14,753 nucleotides of DNA from Fidelibacterota bacterium UBA1134 (GTDB lineage: Bacteria > Fidelibacterota > Marinisomatia > Marinisomatales > S15-B10): positions 3,095 through 17,847 of the forward strand of contig DCAL01000117.1 in NCBI GenBank assembly GCA_002311975.1, written 5' to 3'. The position numbers and the translations under genes are program-made. Under the pieces are notes generated by a model, which was not told the origin of the DNA, made no database searches, and worked only from the letters and a program-made list of their open reading frames with translations. Position 1 is the first letter of the stretch; every line of letters starts with the position of its first letter. Of this stretch, positions 1 to 7,700 are shown in pieces.

Positions 1-309
1 TTCTGTAGTCTGTCTCGTGAGTCCCTCAAGCTGTTTCTTTAACTCTTCCAGATTGCTATCGATCAGTTTCTTCTTTTCATCCAGAGTTGACTCACCTTTT
101 GCCAACTGACCTTTCAAGGTCTCAGAGGCAAGTTTGAGGAATTCTTCTGTACTTTTGGAGAGAGCCTCCATGGAGAGGGCAGTGAAGGCATCCTTCATTT
201 CCTCAGCGGGCGGTCTGCGATCCCTGCCGAGACGGCTGGAGATGAGGAAGACGGCAACTCCTCCTAAGATGATGCCGATGATCAAGACGATTATGCCGGT
301 CAAATCCAC
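1..309 (-). CDS. rmuC: RmuC family DNA recombination protein, N-terminal part (runs off left edge)
   Basis: The complement of 309 to 1 gives 103 open codons starting with GTG and continuing past the window edge. The start reads VDLTGIIVLIIGIILGGVAV: a single membrane anchor at about residues 4-24, then a basic patch (SRLGRDRR), then a long charged helical stretch (EEMKDAFTALSMEALSKSTE, later STLDEKKKLIDSNLEEL) predicted to be coiled coil. This anchor plus coiled coil, with the DEKKxLID motif, is the usual N-terminus of RmuC, whose PD-(D/E)XK nuclease-like domain would lie outside the window. RmuC limits recombination between inverted repeats. I chose GTG at 309 because it sits right before the anchor; the frame stays open upstream for about 24 codons without ATG, and no good Shine-Dalgarno is visible. 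It is transcribed divergently from the gene at 407. The family call is from motif memory. Confidence 0.82.
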   Translation of the reverse strand, partial: MDLTGIIVLIIGIILGGVAVFLISSRLGRDRRPPAEEMKDAFTALSMEALSKSTEEFLKLASETLKGQLAKGESTLDEKKKLIDSNLEELKKQLEGLTRQTTE

Positions 310-358
310 GTTGCAAAATAACAAATCATGTGAGAAATGGCGACTGGAATTATGCGGA

Positions 359-386
359 TTGACAATTCATGTTTCATCCTTGTGAT
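359..386 (+). promoter_or_regulatory. Sigma70-like promoter for the kinase-fusion gene
   Basis: A perfect -35 hexamer TTGACA at 359-364 is followed after 16 bases by TGTGAT at 381-386 (4 of 6 matches to TATAAT). This would put the transcript start near 393 and leave a very short leader before the ATG at 407. An alternative -10, TAAGAT at 386-391, has a 21-base spacer and is less likely. The -35 lies in the near-palindrome ATTGACAAT (358-366), which also reads TTGTCA on the minus strand toward rmuC, but I found no fitting -10 on that side. The rest of the 310-406 spacer shows nothing else. Confidence 0.42.
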
Positions 387-406
387 AAGATACTTATTTT
401 ATATAG

Positions 407-1897
407 ATGTTTCCCATCCTTTCGCCATTCCAGAACGAATGGATCACCTTCCTTGCCTTTCTGGCGGGAATCTTTTTCCTCATCGGTCTGAGCGAGATAG
501 CCCGGTCCAAACTGAAATGGACCCCGGAAGCGAGCCGCAAGTTTGTCCACGTTCTCGTTGGCGTGCTGGTCATGTTCTCCCCTTTTCTCTTCGTCTCGAA
601 CCTGCCCCCGATTATCCTTGCCGCCATTTTCATCGTTGTAAACGCCGTCGCCCTGAAGTCCAAGAAGTTCGAAGGAATGCACGCCACGGATCGTGTTTCC
701 TACGGTACCGTCTACTTTCCGGCGGCTTATCTGCTTCTCTGCCTGTTCTGGTGGGAACAACCTGTAGTCTTCGAGATTTCTCTTCTGCTCATGACGTTTG
801 CTGACACGGCTGCCGCCGTTGCGGGCGAGCGCGCAAAATCACCGGAATCTTACACGGTTTGGCGTGACACGAAAACTGTCCAAGGAAGCGTAGTAATGTT
901 TATTGTATCGATTCTCCTGATAGGATTCGGGACACGAGTTTTTCAGGGGCTGGCTCATGTTCCACCCATCGATCTCAAGATCTTACTGCCGCTCTCGCTC
1001 TTCGTAGCCGCTCTGGTCACCGTGGCCGAGGCAACATCCAGCGCGGGATCAGACAACGTGACAATTCCCATCGTGGCGGCAGTGGGCTACGATCTTTTCC
1101 TTACCACCGCCCAGAATGGCGAAACCGTAATACTCCTGCTGTGGATTCTTATCTCATTCGCCATCGCCAATGGGGCCATGAAACTGGACGCAGTCTCCAC
1201 GAATGGTGCTCTCGGAGCCTTTTTTATGGGTCTGTTTGTATTCGGTATCGGTGGATGGAGATTCACCATCCCCATAGTCGTTTTTTTCGTCCTCTCCTCT
1301 CTCCTTTCCAAGATGGGCCAGCGCCGCAAGAAGGCGTTAAAAACGGTGATCACCAATGGATCGAGGAGGGATATCGTGCAGGTGTTCGCCAACGGCGGAA
1401 TCCCCATGCTGCTGGCTGTCTGGTGGTTTTACCAGCCGTCCCAGTGGCTCTACGCCGGCTACCTGGCCAGCGTGGCTGCGGCCACGGCCGACACATGGGA
1501 AACGGAGATTGGATTCTTCTCCAAGTGGGCGCCCCGGAACAGCGTTACATTGGCCAAGATGGAATCGGGAGCGTCAGGTGGGATAACGTTGCTCGGCACG
1601 CTGGGAGGACTTCTCGGCTCGACAGTGATCGCCGCGGTCGCTTATCCATTCTTACCGGATCCAGCCATACTGAAATGGGTCATCATCGCCGGGCTTGTCG
1701 GCAGCTTCATCGATTCATTCCTCGGCGCCACCGTTCAGGGACTGTATCAATGTGATGAGTGCGGCATGACAACGGAAACAGCCAGCCACTGCAACGGCCC
1801 CATTTCACTCATCCGTGGTACGGGGTACATCAGCAATGATGTGGTTAATCTGCTCTGCACGCTCTCGGGTGGAGCAATTGTACTCTTAATGATCTAG
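407..1897 (+). CDS. Fused phytol/dolichol kinase-like + DUF92 (phytyl-phosphate kinase-like) membrane protein
   Basis: A 496-residue polytopic membrane protein with two recognisable halves. Residues about 1-235 resemble the CTP-dependent prenol kinase family (dolichol kinase SEC59, plant phytol kinase VTE5): RKFVHVLVG at 44-52, FADTAAAVAGE at 131-141, KTVQGS at 156-161 and EATSSAGSDN at 208-217. Residues about 240-496 match DUF92/TMEM19, the family of plant VTE6 phytyl-phosphate kinase: VFANGG at 327-332, ATADTWETEIG at 359-369, SGASGGIT at 387-394, DSFLGATVQ at 436-444, a CDEC...HC cysteine set at 449-462 and SNDVVN at 476-481. By family knowledge the two activities convert a free prenol to its monophosphate and then diphosphate, so this may be one bifunctional salvage enzyme. 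ATG at 407 is the first start and no Shine-Dalgarno precedes it. It stands alone on the plus strand. Substrate identity is inference; a phytol source is not evident. Confidence 0.85.
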   Translation: MFPILSPFQNEWITFLAFLAGIFFLIGLSEIARSKLKWTPEASRKFVHVLVGVLVMFSPFLFVSNLPPIILAAIFIVVNAVALKSKKFEGMHATDRVSYGTVYFPAAYLLLCLFWWEQPVVFEISLLLMTFADTAAAVAGERAKSPESYTVWRDTKTVQGSVVMFIVSILLIGFGTRVFQGLAHVPPIDLKILLPLSLFVAALVTVAEATSSAGSDNVTIPIVAAVGYDLFLTTAQNGETVILLLWILISFAIANGAMKLDAVSTNGALGAFFMGLFVFGIGGWRFTIPIVVFFVLSSLLSKMGQRRKKALKTVITNGSRRDIVQVFANGGIPMLLAVWWFYQPSQWLYAGYLASVAAATADTWETEIGFFSKWAPRNSVTLAKMESGASGGITLLGTLGGLLGSTVIAAVAYPFLPDPAILKWVIIAGLVGSFIDSFLGATVQGLYQCDECGMTTETASHCNGPISLIRGTGYISNDVVNLLCTLSGGAIVLLMI

Positions 1898-3252
1898 AGC
1901 GGTTCAGATTCTTCAGAGGCGAAAAGATCCTCAAGCCATTCCGTTACTCGATTCACCTGACTGATGGATGACTTATAGATAAACGGATAAGCACTGCTGC
2001 GGATGTACCGATCGCTGTCCACGCCGTCTCCCACCTCGAACCCCGCAACCTGTTCGCCCTCCCTCAGGAGGGTGACCGCAAGGAAAGGAGTTGACAACCC
2101 GTAGGCACTGAGGTCTTCCGGTGAATAGGCGGCCAATTCACGCGCGTTCAGAGCACTGAAATGAGCAAAGAGACGCTCCATATCGGAGTCTTCCACTTTT
2201 TCGCTGGAGTCCGTATATGCATACCAGCCAAGCGTATCCTCATTGGTGAGAGTGAGTCGATATGCGCCGGAAAAACGAATTTCGCTAATCTCACTCTTAT
2301 CGAAACGGGCAATCTTCTTATCCTGGAAATAGAACGGCTCCTTCGTCATGCTGTTCTTGTTGGACTCCCGAATAACAAATACCGGCGACCTCCCCGATTC
2401 ATAGCCGAAATACGCCTCCTCGTCATCTTCGAGTTTCTTGCCGATCACGATTTCCTTGGTGGACAGTTCATCGCCGAGAGTCAGGATGAGCCTCAAGGCA
2501 GGCTCATCAAAACCGAACTGTGCCCCGTCGCTGAATGACTCCCGTACAAATGACTTTGCCGAATAGTTCTTCAAGCTGTTCAGGAAACTGTTGACCCGCG
2601 AATTGTCTACCAAGACCCCCGCCGGCTTCAGCATCGTCCAGTCCTCTCCCGATTTCTCCAGAATGATTTCGTGCTCTGCTGACGTCAGTTCCACTTGCTG
2701 CACGTCGTCCTTTTCGTAGTGGGCAATCTTCTTATCCCGCAGGTCAAAGAGTAATTTTTCAGCTTGGGTCAGGAGGTTTGAAGATGTGACCAGTACTTCC
2801 AGCGAATCTTTGAAGGCGACGAACATGTCGCCTCTTGTGGCCGCCGCGTCACCCACTAAAAGGCTGAACTCCCGCTCATCACCAGTCTTGATAATTACCT
2901 CAAAGTATGCCGGATCAAGACCGAAGTTTTTGAGCTTATCAGAGGTCGTCTTCACACGCCGTTCGATATCAGCATTCACGAAGCCGCTCACATTGCTCCT
3001 GACGGCGGACTGATCTCCTTCGGCAGCAACGGGCGAAGTGATGCGCCACTTGTCATCCTCGGCACGGACATAGGTGATTGTGTCTTCCTCGCCCTTGATG
3101 AGAGTAACAGAATTGACGTCCTTCTCTTCAATCTTCAACAGCGACGCCTCATATTTCTGCGCTTCCTCACGCTCCTTTTCCTTTTTCTTATCGAAAGAGA
3201 TGAAGGCCGCCAGCGCAGCCGCAATCGCTATCAGAAGGATCGTTTTTTTCAT
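1894..3252 (-). CDS. DUF4340 domain protein, membrane-anchored, with three tandem repeats
   Basis: A 452-residue protein with an N-terminal signal anchor (residues 4-20, TILLIAIAAALAAFISF preceded by KK) and a long soluble, acidic part expected on the outer face of the inner membrane. DUF4340 proteins are regularly encoded beside GldG-type ABC auxiliary proteins; their biochemical role is unknown. The protein contains three copies of one module: V46-V49 (DVNSVTL), V184-V187 (DVQQVEL) and I322-I325 (EISEIRF) are each exactly 138 residues apart, the linkers share DKKIAxxxK (residues 173-181 and 311-319), and each copy has an aromatic-glycine turn at F110-G111, F246-G247 and Y384-G385. The ATG at 3252 has no close Shine-Dalgarno; translation may re-initiate after a mini-ORF that stops 7 bases upstream. 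The gene ends tail to tail with the plus-strand gene, sharing 4 bases. It is the last gene of the Gld unit. Confidence 0.85.
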   Translation of the reverse strand: MKKTILLIAIAAALAAFISFDKKKEKEREEAQKYEASLLKIEEKDVNSVTLIKGEEDTITYVRAEDDKWRITSPVAAEGDQSAVRSNVSGFVNADIERRVKTTSDKLKNFGLDPAYFEVIIKTGDEREFSLLVGDAAATRGDMFVAFKDSLEVLVTSSNLLTQAEKLLFDLRDKKIAHYEKDDVQQVELTSAEHEIILEKSGEDWTMLKPAGVLVDNSRVNSFLNSLKNYSAKSFVRESFSDGAQFGFDEPALRLILTLGDELSTKEIVIGKKLEDDEEAYFGYESGRSPVFVIRESNKNSMTKEPFYFQDKKIARFDKSEISEIRFSGAYRLTLTNEDTLGWYAYTDSSEKVEDSDMERLFAHFSALNARELAAYSPEDLSAYGLSTPFLAVTLLREGEQVAGFEVGDGVDSDRYIRSSAYPFIYKSSISQVNRVTEWLEDLFASEESEPL

Positions 3253-3259
3253 TAGACCG

Positions 3260-3343
3260 TTACTTGACCTTCATTTCTTGCTCGAACTTCAAATCTGCAA
3301 TAATTTCACTTCGTTTCATTGTCGCACCCCGCGCGAGCGTCAC
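3260..3343 (-). CDS. Possible 27-codon mini-ORF between gldG and the DUF4340 gene
   Basis: On the minus strand a GTG at 3343-3341 overlaps the gldG stop (GTGA), the same overlap style used by the genes before it, and opens 27 codons ending in TAA at 3262-3260. An internal ATG at 3319, preceded by GGGGTG six bases away, gives MKRSEIIADLKFEQEMKVK. The product is short, charged and without a membrane segment or signal; I recognise no family. It fills nearly all of the 87-base gap to the DUF4340 start. It may be a microprotein, a translational bridge that carries ribosomes to the next start, or chance. Length alone gives little statistical support. Confidence 0.25.
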   Translation of the reverse strand: MTLARGATMKRSEIIADLKFEQEMKVK

Positions 3344-4896
3344 GATCTCTTCATATAAACGTGAATTCCCATCCGGACAACCAGCAGCGGCAGAAGAATA
3401 ATCAAGAAAAACAGTGTAAGTTTCTGCTGGCGCATCGTCATAGTTAGGGAACGGTTTTCCGGCTCTTTGGGACGCACCGAGATCAGATCTTCCTCCTCCG
3501 CTAGCCAGCTCACCACATTAAGAAAGAAATCCTTATTCCCTGGAGCCTGCTCCACGTAGACATCGGAGGCGAAATCGGAGTCACCCATCACCACAAGACG
3601 CGTCTTGTTGCCGCTGCTTTTCTCCACCGCCATGGCCACCGTTGTGGGACCCTCATAATCCTCCTCATCCTTAACCACTTTATTCTCATCGAACAGCATG
3701 TCCAGATCTGTTTCTCCCCAGCTGTTGCGACTTGTATAGACCAGCGGAGTTGTCTCGACCGATTCATTATCCTCATCGATTACAGCCAATGATTGAGTCT
3801 TAATGAAAGATGTGGCAAAGCGGAAATTCTTTGTTATCATATGTTCGCCGTATTCGGCGGACGCCGGCGCTACGCTCACATTACTCTGTCGGCTCAACCC
3901 TTGCGAAGTGAGGACGAAACTGGCGTGTGTCTCGATGACCATATCGCGGTTCAGTCTCACGTTCCAAATTGCCAGCAGCGAATCAATACCGCTCTTCGTT
4001 TCGGGATCGATCATGGCCAGAATGTTTCCACCCTCCTCAAGGAATTTGCCAAGAGCATCGATCTCTCCTTTCGCCAGCTGCCGGATGGGGCCCGCCACCA
4101 CCACAACGTCAGCATCTGCGGGAACAGATTCTGATTCATAAAGATTGAGTTCCCCCACATCGAAGTGCTGCTTCTCCAGATCTTCCCTCACGAACTGATA
4201 TCCATCCATGCCGGGTTGATCGGGATTAATTGTCTTTTCGCCATGCCCCTGGGTGAAATAGACTTTACGCTTCTCCTCGCGCGTCACTTTGATCAGGGCA
4301 TTGGTGATATCCTCCTCATCGACACTCTTTATCTCTTCCTGCTTAAGAGATGTCTTGAGGACGAGTGTCGGCATATCGAGGTACTGTTTCTCGGGACCGA
4401 AGAATTCTCTTACCCTGTCCGGTTCCTTGATCGGATCGATGATCTCATGCTTGAATTTGGCTGAGTAGTGAACATATTCAATCAAGCGGTCTTCCATCTG
4501 CCGAATCTCCGCATCGCTCACAAACGCTGTCAGCGACACGTCTTCCTCCAGATTTCTCAATATGCTGATGGTCTGTTCCGAGAGGCTGAACTCTTTCTGA
4601 GTAGTGGTATCAACGCGCCATGAGTGCCGGATCGAGAGGTAGTCCAGCATTCCAACAATGCCAAGCACAAGAACAATCATAAAAAGAGCGTTCAAGCTCA
4701 CCTGCGTCTTTTTGTTTCTTGCCATCTGAGATAATCGGTTCCAGTTCAGCACTATCGAAGCCAATATCAGAATACCGCCTGAGCCAATAAGTGTCCACGC
4801 TATCCAATCGAAGTTGACAATAGATACGCCGTAAAGCCAGCCGAGAAAGAGGACCGCCAAACCATCGTATAGAGAACCTCGCCACAATATCTTCAT
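3340..4896 (-). CDS. gldG: GldG-type ABC transporter auxiliary protein
   Basis: A 518-residue protein of the GldG/ABC_transp_aux family, the extracytoplasmic partner of the Gld ABC transporter (needed for gliding in Flavobacterium, but widespread in non-gliders with unknown substrate). It has three N-terminal membrane segments (about 12-28, 31-50, 69-88), then the domain that starts QKEFSLSEQTISILRNL (100-116), the conserved KVYFTQGHGEK (211-221), a Rossmann-like strand VVVVAGP (264-270), NILAMIDP (291-298), VVMGDSDF (435-442), and a C-terminal membrane helix (about 493-509) with a short basic tail. I chose the ATG at 4896 over an in-frame GTG at 4908 because GGAGG (4906-4902) lies 5 bases before this ATG, and because the ATG overlaps the gldF stop by one base (TGATG), a standard coupling arrangement. 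The protein probably sits in the inner membrane with GldA and GldF. Confidence 0.88.
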   Translation of the reverse strand: MKILWRGSLYDGLAVLFLGWLYGVSIVNFDWIAWTLIGSGGILILASIVLNWNRLSQMARNKKTQVSLNALFMIVLVLGIVGMLDYLSIRHSWRVDTTTQKEFSLSEQTISILRNLEEDVSLTAFVSDAEIRQMEDRLIEYVHYSAKFKHEIIDPIKEPDRVREFFGPEKQYLDMPTLVLKTSLKQEEIKSVDEEDITNALIKVTREEKRKVYFTQGHGEKTINPDQPGMDGYQFVREDLEKQHFDVGELNLYESESVPADADVVVVAGPIRQLAKGEIDALGKFLEEGGNILAMIDPETKSGIDSLLAIWNVRLNRDMVIETHASFVLTSQGLSRQSNVSVAPASAEYGEHMITKNFRFATSFIKTQSLAVIDEDNESVETTPLVYTSRNSWGETDLDMLFDENKVVKDEEDYEGPTTVAMAVEKSSGNKTRLVVMGDSDFASDVYVEQAPGNKDFFLNVVSWLAEEEDLISVRPKEPENRSLTMTMRQQKLTLFFLIILLPLLVVRMGIHVYMKRS

Positions 4897-5678
4897 CACG
4901 ACCTCCACCTGATACTTTCGATCGATTGATGTGCCAGAAAAAGGGTGATTCCTCCGAGAGAGACATAGTACATCAGATGACCGGTATCAAATATCCCTTT
5001 GGCAAAATCGTCAAAGTGTTCTACGATGGAGATATATTCAAAGAAGCCTGCCAGGAATCCTGTAGTGAAATTTGAAAACCAGCCTACCAGCCAAAGGAAA
5101 AGCAGGATGACGAAAGTTCCCATGGCTGAAATGATCTGATTCTCCGTCATGGCGGAGATCCAGATGCCGATACCGATGGACGCCGCCCCCATTCCTAAGA
5201 CGCCTATGTAAGCAATCGCAACGGGTAGAACGTCGGGATCACCGAAGAGGATAATCACAAGCGGATAGACCCCCGTCAGCAGCACCATGACGGCGTACAG
5301 GAAGAAGGCCGCCAGAAATTTTCCCAGGACGATCTGCGCAGTGGTAATCGGTGACGTCAAAAGCAACTCCAGTGTACCCGTCTTCTTCTCATCGGAGAAG
5401 CTGCGCATGGTGATCATCGGCACAACAAAGAGCGTGATGACACTTATATTGGAGAACAGCGGCCTCAGGATCATATGATTTACATTTACCGGCGGAGGGG
5501 GCTGTCGAAATCTGGCCGCCTGCCACTGGAGATTGGTGGCGTACTGCATGAACGATGAGGTGAGCAGATAAAAGAAAACGCCCGTAAGCACCAGAAACAG
5601 TCCGATCACCACGTATGCCACCGGAGACGAAAAGTACGATCGAAAGTCTCGCCCGAACACGGTCATTACATTTCTCAT
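4896..5678 (-). CDS. gldF: GldF-type ABC-2 transporter permease
   Basis: A 260-residue integral membrane protein with about six membrane segments (roughly 18-40, 78-92, 119-146, 152-176, 182-204, 235-254), matching the ABC-2 permease fold. GldF-like marks are the long extracytoplasmic loop with PPPPVNVNHMILRPLFSN (60-77) and the cytosolic coupling segment MRSFSDEKKTGTLELLLTSP (91-110), which contacts the ATPase. It would form the membrane pore driven by GldA. The start ATG at 5678 has GAGGAGG seven bases upstream and overlaps the gldA stop by four bases (ATGA), so the start is well supported. Its own last codons carry the Shine-Dalgarno of gldG. Length is normal for the family. Only one permease gene is present, so the transporter is probably a homodimer of GldA-GldF, with GldG and the DUF4340 protein as accessory subunits. 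Confidence 0.9.
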   Translation of the reverse strand: MRNVMTVFGRDFRSYFSSPVAYVVIGLFLVLTGVFFYLLTSSFMQYATNLQWQAARFRQPPPPVNVNHMILRPLFSNISVITLFVVPMITMRSFSDEKKTGTLELLLTSPITTAQIVLGKFLAAFFLYAVMVLLTGVYPLVIILFGDPDVLPVAIAYIGVLGMGAASIGIGIWISAMTENQIISAMGTFVILLFLWLVGWFSNFTTGFLAGFFEYISIVEHFDDFAKGIFDTGHLMYYVSLGGITLFLAHQSIESIRWRS

Positions 5679-6625
5679 GATACAACCTCCTCAGAACTGT
5701 CAGACATGAGATGAATGAATACATCTTCCAGCGTGGTCTCCTCAACCTTCATCTCGAGGAGTGCCCACCCCTTTTCTGACATGAGTTCTGAAACTGCCTT
5801 GCGCACATGGAACTGGAAATCGCACTCCAGTGTCAGTGTCGAAACGCCATTTTCACTGGCAGAGTCCACAATCTTTTGCACCCCTTGAATCTCCGTAACA
5901 GCGGTCGATATTTCTTCTGCTGAGCCTTCGGCCATGATGGTCAGTTTCTCCGTGCCTTTGAGGGATTTTGCCAGTCCTTCCGGGGTATCTTGCGCGACGA
6001 TTTTTCCTCTATCGATAATCACCACTCTGTCACACGTCATATCCACTTCAGGAAGAATATGAGTTGACAGAATGATGGTATGTTCGTAGGCCAGCGACTT
6101 TATCATTTCGCGAACTTCCCTTATCTGGATAGGATCAAGACCGATAGTCGGTTCATCCAAAACGAGAACTTCCGGATCGTGGATCAGAGCCTGAGCGAGC
6201 CCCACTCTCTGGCGATATCCCTTGGAGAGCGTCTTTATAACTTTATCCCCCACATCGCTGATGGCTACCTTTCGAGATGCGCCGGCGATCTTTTCAACCA
6301 CCTGCCCAGAAGGGATCTGCTTGAGTCGGGCGGCAAAATTGAGATACTCATTCACAGTCATTTCGAGATAGAGCGGCGGCATTTCCGGTAAATAGCCTAT
6401 GCGCCTCTTCACTTCCAATGGATTCTCAACCACATCGAAGCCGGCTACAATCGCTGTTCCACCGGTAGGCGGCATGAAGCCCGTGATGACGCGCATGGTT
6501 GTAGTCTTACCGGCGCCGTTGGGTCCGAGAAATCCGAGAATCTGCCCCTTCTCCACGGTAAAAGAAATATCATCCACGGCGGTGAAAGTTCCGTATCTCT
6601 TCGTCAAGTTCCTTACTTCTATCAT
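5675..6625 (-). CDS. gldA: GldA-type ABC transporter ATP-binding protein
   Basis: A 316-residue ABC ATPase with every catalytic motif intact: Walker A GPNGAGKTT (34-42), Q-loop region around GYLPEMPPLY (77-86), signature LSKGYRQRVGLAQAL (133-147), Walker B VLVLDEPT (153-160), D-loop GLDP (162-165) and H-loop histidine H189 (LSTHI). The LSKGYRQ form of the signature is the one seen in GldA and related ABC-2 exporters. Residues about 225-310 form the C-terminal extension typical of this group, ending TLEDVFIHL. It would power the GldF permease from the cytosol. The ATG at 6625 overlaps the stop of the upstream BatD-like gene by four bases (ATGA) and has GGAGG four bases before it. It lies between the MoxR/DUF58/BatD-like genes and the permease, directly joining the two modules. 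Confidence 0.93.
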   Translation of the reverse strand: MIEVRNLTKRYGTFTAVDDISFTVEKGQILGFLGPNGAGKTTTMRVITGFMPPTGGTAIVAGFDVVENPLEVKRRIGYLPEMPPLYLEMTVNEYLNFAARLKQIPSGQVVEKIAGASRKVAISDVGDKVIKTLSKGYRQRVGLAQALIHDPEVLVLDEPTIGLDPIQIREVREMIKSLAYEHTIILSTHILPEVDMTCDRVVIIDRGKIVAQDTPEGLAKSLKGTEKLTIMAEGSAEEISTAVTEIQGVQKIVDSASENGVSTLTLECDFQFHVRKAVSELMSEKGWALLEMKVEETTLEDVFIHLMSDSSEEVVS

Positions 6626-7611
6626 AGTGCCTCCACTTCTGTCACACCATTTTTCACCAGAGACAGATGGGCTCTGGTCTTATTAATGAATTCGCTAATG
6701 GTACCAAGATCTCTCCTGCAACGAACCTTTTCATGCTGAAAACAGGCAAACTTAGCCAGATCTGCGCGCTTGAGAACATCAAGCATCAGATCAACATCCT
6801 CACATTCCAGAAGGAAGAGATCCTTAACCATTTCAATTTCTGATGTTGTCATCTCCATCGCTCTGATGAAGAATTGATGTTCAATATACTCCCTCACTAT
6901 ATGCGAGAGTTCCGCGTAGAATTCCTTAACTGCTTCCCGTATGTCCAGATTTTTCTCACGTAAATCGCGGAGTCTTTCGCGGGCGACTTCCCTGGGTGGC
7001 CGGGACGGAATCTGCAACTCCGGCACCTCTCTCTTCTCCGCCACTCTCTTACGCCAGATCCAGACGAGAAAGCCCAAAAGGAAAATCATTGCCGCAACTG
7101 AAAGAATGATCCTGTACGGTAAGATAAGAGGAATCGGGACGGGCGCCTTTATGTCCCTCAGGCTCGGCTGGGCGTCGGTGACGACCGATTCGACTGTAAC
7201 TACAACCGGATCCATGGTGATGGCGTAGTCCACAGAATCGTTGCCTTTATTCAAGACGTTAACTGCATAAGCCGGTAATTCAAATCGACCGGTATCCCAG
7301 AAAGTGACCTCGAATTCCATGCCGAAGTCACCACTATTGTCTCCCTCCAACTCACGCCCCTCCGCTACTTGAATATCTCTATCATCAGCAGTCATAGGCG
7401 GGAATGAGATTCTCCTCTCCCCGACCCCCTTGGCCCAAACCTGAAATCGAACGACATCTCCGATGGCAGCCCGGCTCGTATCGACCGTGCTATAGACATG
7501 AAACGATGAAGCTGACTGACGATCGGCTCCGCACCCATGCCAGACAGTCAACGCCGCCAGGAGAGTGATGCCGCCGAATGCTTTCGATAAGACTGTCACA
7601 CTCTTCAGCAT
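6622..7611 (-). CDS. BatD-like membrane protein, probably lipid-anchored or signal-peptide bearing
   Basis: Read from ATG at 7611 this is a 329-residue protein: a signal peptide (hydrophobic about 11-24, with a weak lipobox ending HGC, Cys27), a beta-rich outer domain (about 36-142, with the BatD-like TGRFELPAYAV at 107-117), one membrane helix (about 166-186), a basic RKR stop-transfer and a helical cytosolic tail. The tail contains YAELSHIVREYIEHQF (232-247), EMTTSEI (253-259) and LKRADLAKFA (280-289), features I associate with BatD/DUF4381-type proteins in MoxR operons. It could link the cytosolic MoxR-DUF58 pair to the envelope. The frame is open further upstream, with GTG at 7680 and ATG at 7653, but that extension is made from a heptamer repeat and would put about 23 poorly hydrophobic residues before the signal peptide, so I prefer 7611. 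No start has a strong Shine-Dalgarno. It is coupled to gldA. Confidence 0.75.
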   Translation of the reverse strand: MLKSVTVLSKAFGGITLLAALTVWHGCGADRQSASSFHVYSTVDTSRAAIGDVVRFQVWAKGVGERRISFPPMTADDRDIQVAEGRELEGDNSGDFGMEFEVTFWDTGRFELPAYAVNVLNKGNDSVDYAITMDPVVVTVESVVTDAQPSLRDIKAPVPIPLILPYRIILSVAAMIFLLGFLVWIWRKRVAEKREVPELQIPSRPPREVARERLRDLREKNLDIREAVKEFYAELSHIVREYIEHQFFIRAMEMTTSEIEMVKDLFLLECEDVDLMLDVLKRADLAKFACFQHEKVRCRRDLGTISEFINKTRAHLSLVKNGVTEVEAL

Positions 7612-7651
7612 CACACCAGATCTATCCACCAGCCATCCGTCTAACCAAATC

Positions 7652-7700
7652 ATTCGATATTCGTTATTCCTAATTCTCACTTACTTCGCGCACTTCGCGG
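7652..7700 (-). repeat. Short repeat patch: two 9-mers then four degenerate heptamers
   Basis: In the spacer between the DUF58 stop and the BatD-like start, the minus strand shows CCGCGAAGT (7700-7692) followed directly by GCGCGAAGT (7691-7683), and two bases later four consecutive heptamers of form nnnGAAT: TGAGAAT at 7679-7673, then TAGGAAT, then AACGAAT, then ATCGAAT ending at 7652. The periodicity is visible by eye. From memory, CACGAAG-type 9-mers and GAATTAC-type heptamers recur in intergenic DNA of several bacterial phyla; that comparison is recollection, not a search. No open terminal inverted repeats or transposase were found. The rest of the 7612-7705 spacer shows no clear promoter. 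Confidence 0.65.

Noticed and set aside
134..385. Plus-strand frame near the left edge
   Set aside because: It is antisense to the rmuC N-terminus, whose membrane anchor and coiled coil are a far better reading.
310..406. A second promoter toward rmuC using TTGTCA at 365-360
   Set aside because: No acceptable -10 element appears at 16-18 bases.
1141..1755. Second plus-strand frame of about 204 codons inside the kinase-fusion gene
   Set aside because: The other frame carries all DUF92 motifs; this one is rich in Arg, His, Pro and Cys, typical of an off-frame reading.
4896..4908. GTG at 4908 as the gldG start
   Set aside because: It would lie inside the Shine-Dalgarno region that serves ATG 4896, and gives four extra residues with no support.
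7611..7680. GTG at 7680 or ATG at 7653 as the BatD-like start
   Set aside because: The added peptide is encoded mostly by the heptamer repeat patch and sits ahead of an otherwise normal signal peptide; not fully excluded.
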